In this document: positions 15,778 through 24,437 of the stretch, piece by piece
Position numbering within the stretch: the stretch's first letter is position 1
Layout: each line of letters begins with the position of its first letter
Source: Pseudomonadota bacterium
Lineage (GTDB): Bacteria > Pseudomonadota > Alphaproteobacteria > Caulobacterales > Caulobacteraceae
Assembly (NCBI GenBank): GCA_963205005.1
Contig: CAUJHW010000121.1
Location: forward strand, 1-64,000
Direction of reading: 5' to 3'
Length of the DNA stretch: 64,000 nt
Position numbers and translations under genes: made by a program
Notes under the pieces: generated by a model
Databases searched by the model: none
What the model was told of the DNA's origin: nothing
The model's input: the letters and a program-made list of their open reading frames with translations, nothing else

Positions 15778-16854
15778 GTGAAACGCGGGAATTTCAGGAT
15801 CGCGGCGGGGGCTCTCCTCGGACTGCTGGCCGCCGCTTGCGGAGAGGCGGACAAGCCGTCGGAGCCGATCCTGCCGCCGGCGGTCGAAGCGGTCCGCATC
15901 CAGGGCGCCCGACCGGATGGCGCGGTCCAGGCCACCGGACGGGTCGCGCGCCGGCGGGAAATGGATCTGTCGTTCCGCATTCCCGGCGTGATGACGCGCC
16001 TGACCGTCGAGGCCGGCGACAGGGTGGCGAAGGGCCAGGTGCTGGCCACGCTCGATCCGGCCGGGGTGGCCGCGGCGGAGCAGCGCTCGTCGGCCGATCT
16101 GGAACGCGTGAGTCGCGATCTCGCCCGCGACCAGGCCCTGTTCGAGAAGGGCTTCGTCAGCCGCGCCCGGCTGGACGACCGGGCCAGCGCCGTGAAGGCC
16201 GCCCAGGCCGCCTATGACGCCGCCGCGTTCGATCGCCGCTGGGCGAGACTGGTGTCGCCGGCCGCCGGCGTGGTGCTGGCCCGCGCGGTCCAGAGCGGCG
16301 AGGTGGTCCAGCCCGGCCAGACGGTCGTGCGGATCGCCGACGAGGCCAGCCCGCTCGTGGTGAAGGCTCCGGCTCCGGACCGCGACGCCCGGCGCGTCGA
16401 GGTCGGCGCCCGCGCCGTCGTGCGCCTGGATAACCTGGGTCCGGAGCGGGTCGGGCGGGTCACGCGCATCGGTCAGAGCGCCGGGGAGCGGACCGGCGCG
16501 GTGGACATCGAGATCGAGCTGCCGCCCGGAACCGAGGCCCGCAGCGGCCAGGTGGCGGATGTGCGGATCGAGGCGCGGGCGGCGTCGGGCGGCGTCGGCC
16601 TCGCCCGCCTGCCCGCCGAAGCGATCCTTGAGGCGCAGGGCCGGCGCGCCACGGTCTTCCTCGTCGAGCCCGGCGCGTCTGTCGCGCGGCGGCGGGCCGT
16701 CACCTTCGCCGGCTTCGACGGGGACGACGCCCTTGTCAGCGGGCTGCCGGCCGGCGTGGAGGTGATCACCGCCGGCGCGGGCTTCGTCAGTGATGGCGAA
16801 AAGGTGCGGGTGATCGATCCGGCCCGACTGCTGGGCGCGGCGGCGCCGCGGTGA
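15778..16854 (+). CDS. RND efflux periplasmic adaptor (membrane fusion protein), lipoprotein
   Basis: A 358-residue HlyD/AcrA-type adaptor. The GTG start gives a lipoprotein signal ending LLGLLAAAC (lipobox Cys at about 21). Order of parts: barrel/lipoyl half motif (GVMTRLTVEAGDRVAKGQVLATLD), a short alpha-hairpin (ERVSRDLARDQALFEKGFVSRARLDD), the second lipoyl half (RLVSPAAGVVLARAVQSGEVVQPGQ) and a beta-barrel. It links the inner-membrane pump encoded next with an outer-membrane channel, which is not encoded here. The stop overlaps the next start (GTGA). Confidence 0.93.
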   Translation: MKRGNFRIAAGALLGLLAAACGEADKPSEPILPPAVEAVRIQGARPDGAVQATGRVARRREMDLSFRIPGVMTRLTVEAGDRVAKGQVLATLDPAGVAAAEQRSSADLERVSRDLARDQALFEKGFVSRARLDDRASAVKAAQAAYDAAAFDRRWARLVSPAAGVVLARAVQSGEVVQPGQTVVRIADEASPLVVKAPAPDRDARRVEVGARAVVRLDNLGPERVGRVTRIGQSAGERTGAVDIEIELPPGTEARSGQVADVRIEARAASGGVGLARLPAEAILEAQGRRATVFLVEPGASVARRRAVTFAGFDGDDALVSGLPAGVEVITAGAGFVSDGEKVRVIDPARLLGAAAPR

Positions 16855-19800
16855 CCTTCAATCTCGCCGCCTTCGCGGTCCGCCGGTGGCAGTTCACCCT
16901 GGTGGCCTTCGGCCTGCTGGCCCTGCTGGGCGTCAACGCCTTCCTGACGACCCCACGGTCCGAGGATCCCCACTTCCCGATCCCGACCATGATTGTCCGC
17001 GCGGTCCTGCCCGGCGCCGAACCGGCCGAGCTGGAGCAGCTGGTGGCCGATCCCATCGAGGATGCGCTGTCCGGACTGGATGACGTCGACACCGTCACTT
17101 CGACCAGCCTGGACGGGGCGGCGATCATCAGTGTCGAGTTCACCTGGGACGTGAACGTCGACCGCAAGTACGACGAGGTGGTCCGCGAGGTGAACGCCCT
17201 GCGCGGAACACTGCCCCAGGGGCTGACCCAGCTTCAGGTCCAGCGCGCCCGCACCACCGAGGTCGCCGTCGTCCAGGTGGCCCTGGTCAGCGACAGCCTG
17301 CCGATGCGACGCCTCGAGAAGGTCGCCGACCGGCTCCGGGAGCGGCTCGACCGCGTGCCCGGCGTGCGCAAGGCCGAGTACTGGGGCGCCCCGCCCTCCG
17401 AACTTCGGGTGTCGCTCGACCTCGGCCGGCTCGCCGAGCTGCGGTTGCCGGCGACCGCGGTGGCTGACGCCCTGCGCGCCGCCGGGGCCGAGGCGCCGAT
17501 CGGCGCGGTGCACGCGGGCGCGCGACGCTTCAACGTGAAGTCCGGCGGCGCCTTCCGCGACATCGAGGCCGTCGCCGCCACGCCTGTTCGCGAGGTCGGC
17601 GGCCAGGTCGTCCGGGTCCGCGATGTCGCCACGGTCGCCTGGGCCGAACAGGAGTCCCAGCACGTCACCCGCTTCAACGGCCGCCGCGCCGTGTTCGTGA
17701 CGGTGGCCCAGAAGGACGGCGCCGACGTCGGGCACATCACCCGGGCCGTCGAAGCCCAGCTGGACGAGTTCGAGAAGACGCTGCCGGGCGGCGTCAAGCT
17801 GGAGCGGGGCTTCTTCCAGGCCCGCAACGTCGAACATCGGCTGGGCAACCTGTTCCGGGACTTCGGCCTGGCGCTGGCCCTGGTGCTGATCACGCTCCTG
17901 CCGCTGGGACTGCGCGCGGGCGGCGTGGTGATGGTGTCGATCCCGCTGTCGCTGTTGATCGGCCTGGCCCTGCTGCAGAGGCTGGGGTTCACCGTAAACC
18001 AGCTATCGATCGCCGGCTTCGTCCTGTCGCTGGGCCTGCTGGTCGACGACTCCATCGTGGTGACCGAGAACATCGCCCGCCACCTGCGGATGGGGCTCGG
18101 GCGGGCGGAGGCGGCGATCCAGGCGACGCGGCAGATTTCGCTGGCGGTGATCGGCTGCACCGCGACCCTGATGCTGGCTTTCCTGCCACTACTGGCCCTG
18201 CCCGGCGGGGCGGGCGCCTACATCCGCTCCCTGCCGGTCACAGTCCTCTGCACCGTCGGAGCCTCGCTGCTGGTCTCGCTGACCATCATCCCCTTCCTGG
18301 CCAGCCGGATGCTGTCGCGGCACGAGGACCCGGAGGGCAACGCCCTGCTGCGTGCGGTCAACGGCGGCATTCACCGCTTCTACAGCCCGATCCTGCACCG
18401 CGCCCTGGCACGTCCATGGACGGCGATGGCGATCATCGCGGTGGTCTGCGCGACCTCGATCCCCATGCTGGGCGCCATCGGCTCCAGCCTGTTCCCCCCC
18501 GCCGAGACGCCGCAGTTCCTGGTTCGCATCGAGATGCCCGAGGGCGCGTCAATGGCCCGCACGGACGGCGCCCTGCGCTATGTCGACAACAGGCTGGCCC
18601 GGGAGCCGGAGGTCGAGTGGCGCGCGGCGAACCTTGGCCGCAGCAATCCGCAGATCTTCTACAACCAGAGCCAGGGACAGCCGCGTTCCAGCTACGCCGA
18701 GGTGTTCGGCGCCCTGAAGGCCTGGAAACCCGGGAAATCCGAGGTGATCCTCGACCGGCTGCGGCAGGATTTCGCGCTCTATCCTGGCGCGCGGATCAGC
18801 CTCGTCACCTTCGTCAACGGCCCGCCCGTCGAGGCGCCGGTGGCCGTACGCATCAGCGGCGAGAACATGGGCGTCCTGAAAGCGCTCGCCGGCCGGGCCG
18901 AGCAGGCGCTCAAGGCCACGCCCGGAACCCGGGATGTGAACAACCCCCTCAGCATCGACAGGACCGACCTCGACCTGGGCGTGGACGAGGGCAAGGCCGC
19001 CGTCCTGGGCATCGCCGCGGGTACGCCGCGCAGGATCGCCCGGCTGGCGCTGACCGGCGAGGACGCCGCCCGTTTCCGGGACCCTGACGGCGACGACTAT
19101 GCCGTCAGGGTGCGGCTGCCCATGGGCGCGCGCAACGAGCTCGAGGCGCTGAAGCAGATCTACCTGCCCACCGCGGGCGGCGAGGCGGCGGCCCTGGGCG
19201 CGGTCGCCGAGCCGGTGTTCCGCTCCAGTCCCGCCCGCATCACCCGCTACGACCGGGTGCGGACCGTGACCGTGACCAGCGAGGTCCGCACAGGCTTCCT
19301 GACCTCGGCCGTAACCGACGACGCTGCCGTGCGCCTTCGCACGTCCCTGGACCTCCCCCCCGGCTACAGTCTGAGCTTCGGCGGCCAGGCCGAGGCGCAG
19401 TCCGAGAGCTTCTCGGGTCTGGGCGCGGCGATCCTGGTGGCCATCTTCGGCATTCTCGCGGTGCTGGTGCTCGAGTTCGGAAAGTTCCGGACGGCCCTGG
19501 TGGTCGCCGGGGTGATTCCGCTGGGGCTGTTCGGCGCCGTGTCCGCGCTGTGGCTGACCGGCAATTCCCTGTCCTTCACCGCCACCATCGGGCTGATCGC
19601 GCTCATCGGGATCGAGATCAAGAACTCGATCCTGCTGGTGGATTTCACAGAGCAGCTCCGCAATCAGGGCGTCCCTTTGCGCGAGGCGATCGAGCAGGCG
19701 GGCGAGGTGCGCTTCCTGCCGGTCCTGCTGACCTCGGTCACGGCGATCCTCGGCCTCCTGCCCCTGGCGCTGGAGCGCTCGGGCCTCTACTCGCCGCTGG

Positions 19801-19919
19801 CCATCGCGATCATGGGCGGGCTGGTCACCTCGACCTTCCTGTCCCGGGTGGCCACTCCGGTGACCTACTGGCTGCTCAGCCGAAACGACCGCGTGGAGGG
19901 GGCCGCGCCGACGGCCTGA
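16851..19919 (+). CDS. RND-family efflux transporter, inner-membrane permease
   Basis: A 1022-residue AcrB/HAE-type pump with the N-terminal membrane helix (AFAVRRWQFTLVAFGLLALLG), a large periplasmic loop, the TM4 proton-relay acidic pair in LGLLVDDSIVVTENIARH, a second loop and the final membrane bundle (IGLIALIGIEIKNSILLVDF). It exchanges protons for drugs, solvents or lipids. GTG start, coupled to the adaptor by GTGA. No outer-membrane factor follows, so it probably shares a TolC-like channel encoded elsewhere. Regulation is likely by the divergent TetR. Confidence 0.95.
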   Translation: MTFNLAAFAVRRWQFTLVAFGLLALLGVNAFLTTPRSEDPHFPIPTMIVRAVLPGAEPAELEQLVADPIEDALSGLDDVDTVTSTSLDGAAIISVEFTWDVNVDRKYDEVVREVNALRGTLPQGLTQLQVQRARTTEVAVVQVALVSDSLPMRRLEKVADRLRERLDRVPGVRKAEYWGAPPSELRVSLDLGRLAELRLPATAVADALRAAGAEAPIGAVHAGARRFNVKSGGAFRDIEAVAATPVREVGGQVVRVRDVATVAWAEQESQHVTRFNGRRAVFVTVAQKDGADVGHITRAVEAQLDEFEKTLPGGVKLERGFFQARNVEHRLGNLFRDFGLALALVLITLLPLGLRAGGVVMVSIPLSLLIGLALLQRLGFTVNQLSIAGFVLSLGLLVDDSIVVTENIARHLRMGLGRAEAAIQATRQISLAVIGCTATLMLAFLPLLALPGGAGAYIRSLPVTVLCTVGASLLVSLTIIPFLASRMLSRHEDPEGNALLRAVNGGIHRFYSPILHRALARPWTAMAIIAVVCATSIPMLGAIGSSLFPPAETPQFLVRIEMPEGASMARTDGALRYVDNRLAREPEVEWRAANLGRSNPQIFYNQSQGQPRSSYAEVFGALKAWKPGKSEVILDRLRQDFALYPGARISLVTFVNGPPVEAPVAVRISGENMGVLKALAGRAEQALKATPGTRDVNNPLSIDRTDLDLGVDEGKAAVLGIAAGTPRRIARLALTGEDAARFRDPDGDDYAVRVRLPMGARNELEALKQIYLPTAGGEAAALGAVAEPVFRSSPARITRYDRVRTVTVTSEVRTGFLTSAVTDDAAVRLRTSLDLPPGYSLSFGGQAEAQSESFSGLGAAILVAIFGILAVLVLEFGKFRTALVVAGVIPLGLFGAVSALWLTGNSLSFTATIGLIALIGIEIKNSILLVDFTEQLRNQGVPLREAIEQAGEVRFLPVLLTSVTAILGLLPLALERSGLYSPLAIAIMGGLVTSTFLSRVATPVTYWLLSRNDRVEGAAPTA

Positions 19920-20009
19920 CGCCGGCGTTCACCGCATGGCGTTCTGCGGGGCTTTGCGAAACTTGACGCCTGTGTCATCTTTGCACGCAGCACAGCTCGG
20001 GGGCGTGAG

Positions 20010-20204
20010 ATGGCGAAGGTCTTGGGGACCCTGTTCAGGGTCATGCCCTTCCTGTTCGGGATCGGCTTTCTGGCGCCGCTGATCGCCCAGTCGCTGGAGC
20101 GCACCGGCGCCGCGGCCGCCCTGCCCGTCCCGCCCATGATCCTTGGCCTGGCCGTGGGTGGCGTCTGGGGCGCCGTCGCCACCTGGACGGGGCGCTGGCT
20201 GTGA
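20010..20204 (+). CDS. Small two-helix membrane protein
   Basis: 64 residues with two hydrophobic stretches (VMPFLFGIGFLAPLIAQ and MILGLAVGGVWGAVATW) joined by a short loop LERTGAAAALPVP. The ATG has GGGGGCGTGAG just upstream. Its stop overlaps the GTG of the desaturase gene (GTGA at 20201), the strongest sign that it is real. Function unknown; a membrane partner of the desaturase is possible but unproven. Confidence 0.7.
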   Translation: MAKVLGTLFRVMPFLFGIGFLAPLIAQSLERTGAAAALPVPPMILGLAVGGVWGAVATWTGRWL

Positions 20205-21094
20205 GCCTTGCCGCCGTCGACCACGAGGACCTCGCCGGGCTCTCCTCGCAGGAGCTCATGCGCCGGGAGAAGGCCATCGCCGACCGCTTCATGGGCGGCG
20301 TGCCCTGGGGCGCGGTGGCCTGGGGGCTGGGCAACTTCGCCGTCTGGCTGTCGCTCTGGCCGCTGACCCTGTCTGGGGTGCTCCCGCTGTGGGCCGCCTT
20401 CCCGGCCGCGGTGCTCTGCTGCTGCCTGTCGTACCTGCCCTCGCATGAGGCCCAGCACCGGATCATCGCCCGCCCCGGCGAGCCGCTGTTCTGGCTGAAC
20501 GAGCTGGTCGGCCACCTGTCGACCATCCCGATCATGCTGCCCTACGAAGTGGCCCGGCTGACCCACTACGAGCACCACCAGCACACCAACCATCCGGAAC
20601 TCGACCCCGACATCGGCACGAAGGCGAACAGCGCCGGCCACCTGATCCTCACGAGCATCGCCAACCGCCAGCCGGGCGCGAAGGCCGCGGCGCGCTATGG
20701 CGTGACGCTGCGCCGGCTGGGCACGCCGGAGGCCGCCCGCGCCGGTCTCGTGGCCCTGGCCTACCAGCTTTCCTACATGGGCATCCTGTTCGGCCTGGCC
20801 TGGAACGGCCACGCGATCGAGGCGGCGCTTGTCTGGTGGCTGCCGCGCCACATCGCCATGACCTACATCCAGCTGTTCCTGAGCTGGGCGCCTCACCATC
20901 CCGGCCAGGAACAGGGCCGCTACCGCGACACCCGCGCCTTCCGCAGCCGGGTGGGCAACATCGGCTCGATGGGGATGCAGTTCCACATCATCCACCACCT
21001 CTATCCCCGCATCCCGCTGATGCGGACGCCTGCGGCCTACTGGGCGCTGCGCCCGGTGCTGGAGGCCCGCGGCTGCCGGCTGGACGGAATCTGA
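20201..21094 (+). CDS. Membrane fatty-acid desaturase-family protein
   Basis: A 297-residue integral-membrane di-iron enzyme of the FA_desaturase family. Three histidine boxes are present: PSHEAQH, HYEHHQHTNH and HIIHHLYPRIP. Hydrophobic segments flank them (NFAVWLSLWPLTLSG, AAFPAAVLCCCLSYL, ALVALAYQLSYMGILFG). The family includes acyl-lipid desaturases and beta-carotene hydroxylase/ketolase-like enzymes; the substrate cannot be fixed from sequence. GTG start overlapping the small membrane-protein gene. Confidence 0.88.
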   Translation: MSLAAVDHEDLAGLSSQELMRREKAIADRFMGGVPWGAVAWGLGNFAVWLSLWPLTLSGVLPLWAAFPAAVLCCCLSYLPSHEAQHRIIARPGEPLFWLNELVGHLSTIPIMLPYEVARLTHYEHHQHTNHPELDPDIGTKANSAGHLILTSIANRQPGAKAAARYGVTLRRLGTPEAARAGLVALAYQLSYMGILFGLAWNGHAIEAALVWWLPRHIAMTYIQLFLSWAPHHPGQEQGRYRDTRAFRSRVGNIGSMGMQFHIIHHLYPRIPLMRTPAAYWALRPVLEARGCRLDGI

Positions 21095-21178
21095 GCCGCA
21101 AGCCTTGACCTTCGGGCTCCGCCCCAACAGGAAACGGCCCGGCTTCCCGCATACCGGGATTTCGGGCGGGGGCGCGAG

Positions 21179-22750
21179 TTGACCACGGATCATTTCACCG
21201 AGACCGAACGGCGCGTGACCATCGCGGGCGTGCTCGTGGTGTTCCTGCTCTCGGCGCTCGACCAGACCATCATCGCCACGGCCATGCCGCGGATCATTTC
21301 CGAGCTGAACGGCCTGGCGCTCTATTCCTGGGTGACCACCGCCTACCTGCTGACCTCGACCGTGATGGTGCCGATCTGGGGCAAGCTGGGCGACCTGTTC
21401 GGCCGCAAGCCGATCCTGCTGGCCAGCATCGGCTTCTTCCTGGCCGGCTCGTGGCTTTCGGGCCTGTCGGGCGAGTTCGGCGACCTGCCGGTCCTCGGCG
21501 GCGGCATGACCCAGCTCATCGTCTTCCGCGCCCTGCAGGGGATCGGCGGCGGCGGCCTGTTCACCACCGCATTCGCCATCATCGGCGACCTGTTCCCGCC
21601 GCGCGAGCGGGCGAAGATGGGCGGCATGTTCGGCGCGGTGTTCGGCCTCTCCAGCACCATCGGCCCGCTGGTCGGCGGCTACTTCACCGACCATGGAACC
21701 GTCCACCTCATGGGTCACACGATCGCCGGCTGGCGGTGGGTCTTCTACGTGAACCTGCCGCTGTCGCTGCTGTCGCTGTTCATGATCCTGTTCAAGATGC
21801 CGCGCATGTCACATCAGGCGAAGGGGAAGATCGACTTCGTGGGCGCGGCCCTCATTGTCGCCACCGTGGTGCCGCTCCTGCTGGCGCTGACCTTCGGCGG
21901 CCATTTCGCGCCGTGGAATTCGCCCCTGGTGCTCGGCCTGTTCGCCGGTTCGGCGCTGGGGCTGGTGCTCTACATCGCCGCCGAGCGCTTCGCTCCCGAT
22001 CCGATCCTGCCGCTCCGCCTGTTCGGGAACCGGGTCTTCACCACCGCCAACCTGGCCAGCTTCCTGGTCTCGATGTCGTTCATGAGCACGGTGTCGTTCC
22101 TGCCGCTCTTTCTCCAGCTGGGCCAGGGCGTGAAGGCGACCGCCAGCGGCCTGTCGACCCTGCCGCTCATGGGCGGGCTGATGGTCAGCTCCATCCTCTG
22201 CGGCCGGCTCGTGGCCCGGTTCGGGCGATACAGGCCCTTCATGGCCGGCGGGGTGGCCGTCACCGGCCTGGGCGTCTTCCTTCTCAGCCGGATGACGGTG
22301 GAGACCTCGACGCTCGACTTCTGCCTGCGTATGGCTGTCCTCGGGATCGGGCTGGGCCCCGGCCAGAGCCTGTTCTCCATGGCCATCCAGAACGCCCTGC
22401 CGCCGACCCAGATGGGCGTCGCCACCAGCTCCAGCCAGTTCTTCCGCCAGATCGGCTCGACCATCGGCGTTGCCCTGTTCGGCACCCTGCTGACGGCGCG
22501 GCTGAACGCGGGACTGGGCGCGATCATGCCCGGCGTCGATGTCGGAACGCTCCAGGGCCTTGGCGTCCAGGCCCAGACGGGCGCGGCGCCGCAGATCCCC
22601 CACTTCGTCCGCGAGACCATCGCCGGCGCCATCACCCACACCTTCAGCCTGGGTCTGATCGTGGTGGCCGCCGCCCTGGTGGCGGTGCTGTTCATTCCCC
22701 ATGTCCCGATGCGCGACGCGGCCCCCAAGGCCCTCCCGGCCGAGGCCTGA
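21179..22750 (+). CDS. DHA2-family MFS drug exporter (EmrB/QacA type)
   Basis: A 523-residue major-facilitator transporter with about 14 membrane segments. Motif D1/A region: LSALDQTIIATAMPRIISEL and WGKLGDLFGRKPILL; motif C-like FGLSSTIGPLVGGYF. It begins with TTG at 21179. Members export antiseptics and drugs by proton antiport. There is no adaptor (EmrA) gene beside it, so it probably works alone. Confidence 0.93.
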   Translation: MTTDHFTETERRVTIAGVLVVFLLSALDQTIIATAMPRIISELNGLALYSWVTTAYLLTSTVMVPIWGKLGDLFGRKPILLASIGFFLAGSWLSGLSGEFGDLPVLGGGMTQLIVFRALQGIGGGGLFTTAFAIIGDLFPPRERAKMGGMFGAVFGLSSTIGPLVGGYFTDHGTVHLMGHTIAGWRWVFYVNLPLSLLSLFMILFKMPRMSHQAKGKIDFVGAALIVATVVPLLLALTFGGHFAPWNSPLVLGLFAGSALGLVLYIAAERFAPDPILPLRLFGNRVFTTANLASFLVSMSFMSTVSFLPLFLQLGQGVKATASGLSTLPLMGGLMVSSILCGRLVARFGRYRPFMAGGVAVTGLGVFLLSRMTVETSTLDFCLRMAVLGIGLGPGQSLFSMAIQNALPPTQMGVATSSSQFFRQIGSTIGVALFGTLLTARLNAGLGAIMPGVDVGTLQGLGVQAQTGAAPQIPHFVRETIAGAITHTFSLGLIVVAAALVAVLFIPHVPMRDAAPKALPAEA

Positions 22751-22878
22751 CTGCCAAACAGGCGCCGCGCCTATTCCTTGCGCAGGCCGCGGGCGCAGGT
22801 CGGGCCAACCGCCCGCCCGGGCCGCGTTCCGGGGCCTTCGACGCCATAGTGGCCGCCGAACCTCCGTGAGGCGTCCCC

Positions 22879-23358
22879 TTGAGCACCATCGCCGATCTCT
22901 GCCAGGACCTGCCGCTGGTCCGCTTCGAGCCAGGCGACATCGTCATCCCCGAGGGGAAGAACACCGGCCGGCTCTATGTCCTGGCCGAGGGCGCCGTGGA
23001 GATCCTCAAGGGCGACTTCCAGATCAACGTGGTGGGCGAGCGCGGCGCGATCCTCGGCGACATGTCGCTGCTGCTGGGCATCCCGCACATGGCGACTGTC
23101 CGCGCCGTCACCGCCTGCGCCCTGCACGTCACCCAGGACGGCCCGGCCTTCCTGATGTCGCACCGCGAGATCGCCTTCCAGCTTGCCCGCATGCTGGCCC
23201 AGCGGCTGCACGGCGTGACCAGCTACCTCGTCGACCTCAAGCGCCAGTTCGAGGACGAGAGCGGCCACCTGGGCATCGTCGACGAGATCCTCGAGACCCT
23301 CGTCCACCAGCAGCCCGACACCTTCACCCCCGGTTCCGACCGCGACGGGGGCTACTGA
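22879..23358 (+). CDS. Cyclic-nucleotide-binding-domain protein without DNA-binding domain
   Basis: 159 residues made of one cNMP-binding beta-roll: LVRFEPGDIVIPEGKNTGRLYVLAEGAVEIL, ERGAILGDMSLLLGIPHMATVRA, then the C-helix. The phosphate-binding cassette is altered (GDMSLLLGIPHMATV), lacking the usual GE...R-A. It stops without a Crp-type helix-turn-helix. TTG start. Possibly a stand-alone sensor. Its end overlaps the convergent phosphoesterase gene by seven bases. Confidence 0.85.
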   Translation: MSTIADLCQDLPLVRFEPGDIVIPEGKNTGRLYVLAEGAVEILKGDFQINVVGERGAILGDMSLLLGIPHMATVRAVTACALHVTQDGPAFLMSHREIAFQLARMLAQRLHGVTSYLVDLKRQFEDESGHLGIVDEILETLVHQQPDTFTPGSDRDGGY

Positions 23359-24128
23359 CCGCCGGCCATCCACGCCGGCAGGGCATCGATGTCCGTCCGC
23401 TCCAGCGGTCCGTCCAGCCGCACCAGCTCCGCCCCCGCCAGCGAGAACCAGGCGGCCTCCCCCGCGGCCAGGTTTACCGCTACATGCGCCGGCGTCGGGC
23501 CGATCTGGCTGCCGGCGTTGAACACCCAGGTCGAGCCGATCCGGTCCACCCACGAGCCGCCCCGCTTGAACGGCGCCTGGTGGATGTGGCCGCAGAACAC
23601 CGCGTCGGGGCCGTGCTGGCCGATCCAGGCGTTGAGATCGGCGTCGCCCCAGTGCCTGCGGCCGTCCCAGCTGGTCGGCGAGTCGTCCGGCGGGGCGTGA
23701 TAGACCCAGACCCAGCGGTCCTTGGGCCGGGCCGCGTCCCGGGCCAGCTGCGCTTCCACCGCCGCCCGCGCCCGCGGCCCGTCCCACCAGGGGCAGATGG
23801 TCACCAGGGTGCCGTCATAGTCGATGCTGTCGCCGTCGGTCGGGATACCCAGGCGGCGCACCCGGTCCATCCACGAGGCCACCTTTTCCCCGCTCTCATC
23901 GCGACGGTCCAGGTCGTGATTGCCTGATGAGACGATCAGTTTCGCCGCCTGCGCCATCCGCTGCAGCTGCCTGAGGATCACGACGATCTGCACGCTGCCG
24001 TCCAGCTGGCCGCTGAGGTCCAGGTGGTCGCCGGCGATCACCACCACGTCGAACCCGGCCGCGGCCTCCGCCGTCCAGTCGTACTGCTTCAGCGCATAGT
24101 GCAGGTCGGACACCAGCAGGAATTTCAC
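23352..24128 (-). CDS. Calcineurin-like metallophosphoesterase
   Basis: 258 residues with all family motifs in order: LLVSDLHY, VVIAGDHLD, SSGNHDLD, WVYHAPP and FCGHIHQAP, forming the di-metal site. A GTG at 24128 (product begins VKFLLVSDLHYA) is preferred to an upstream start at 24188, because the motif normally lies at the very N-terminus and a G-rich stretch precedes it. Cytoplasmic; substrate unknown. It is convergent with the cNMP-binding gene. Confidence 0.88.
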   Translation of the reverse strand: MKFLLVSDLHYALKQYDWTAEAAAGFDVVVIAGDHLDLSGQLDGSVQIVVILRQLQRMAQAAKLIVSSGNHDLDRRDESGEKVASWMDRVRRLGIPTDGDSIDYDGTLVTICPWWDGPRARAAVEAQLARDAARPKDRWVWVYHAPPDDSPTSWDGRRHWGDADLNAWIGQHGPDAVFCGHIHQAPFKRGGSWVDRIGSTWVFNAGSQIGPTPAHVAVNLAAGEAAWFSLAGAELVRLDGPLERTDIDALPAWMAGGQ

Positions 24129-24437
24129 GGCCCGGCCCCCCAAAGGCGTGGAAGCTCGTCCAGCCTCCGGACGGCCCCCTTGGCGCACACCCTAGGCGCC
24201 GCCTGCCCGCGGCGCCACGATCTGGTCGCGCCTTCAGGCGCCGAACCCTCAAGCGCTCAAAAAACGGGCCGGCCGAACGGGCTGGCACGCCACCGAGCCA
24301 CCCGGTTCGAGGCGCGTCGCGTTGACTTGGTCCGGGCCTGCGATCACCCTGTTTCCAATATCCACCGACTGGTCGCCTCGCGCCGCGCCCCTCCGCGCGG
24401 TCCGCGGCCGAAAATCGGGGAGCAGGGGAAGAAACCA
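24129..24437. other. Intergenic region upstream of the P450 gene
   Basis: 309 bases between divergent genes. The only elements seen are a GGGGAAGAAA ribosome-binding stretch before the P450 ATG and a TTGACT (24322-24327) without a good -10 partner. No RNA gene or repeat recognised. Confidence 0.5.
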
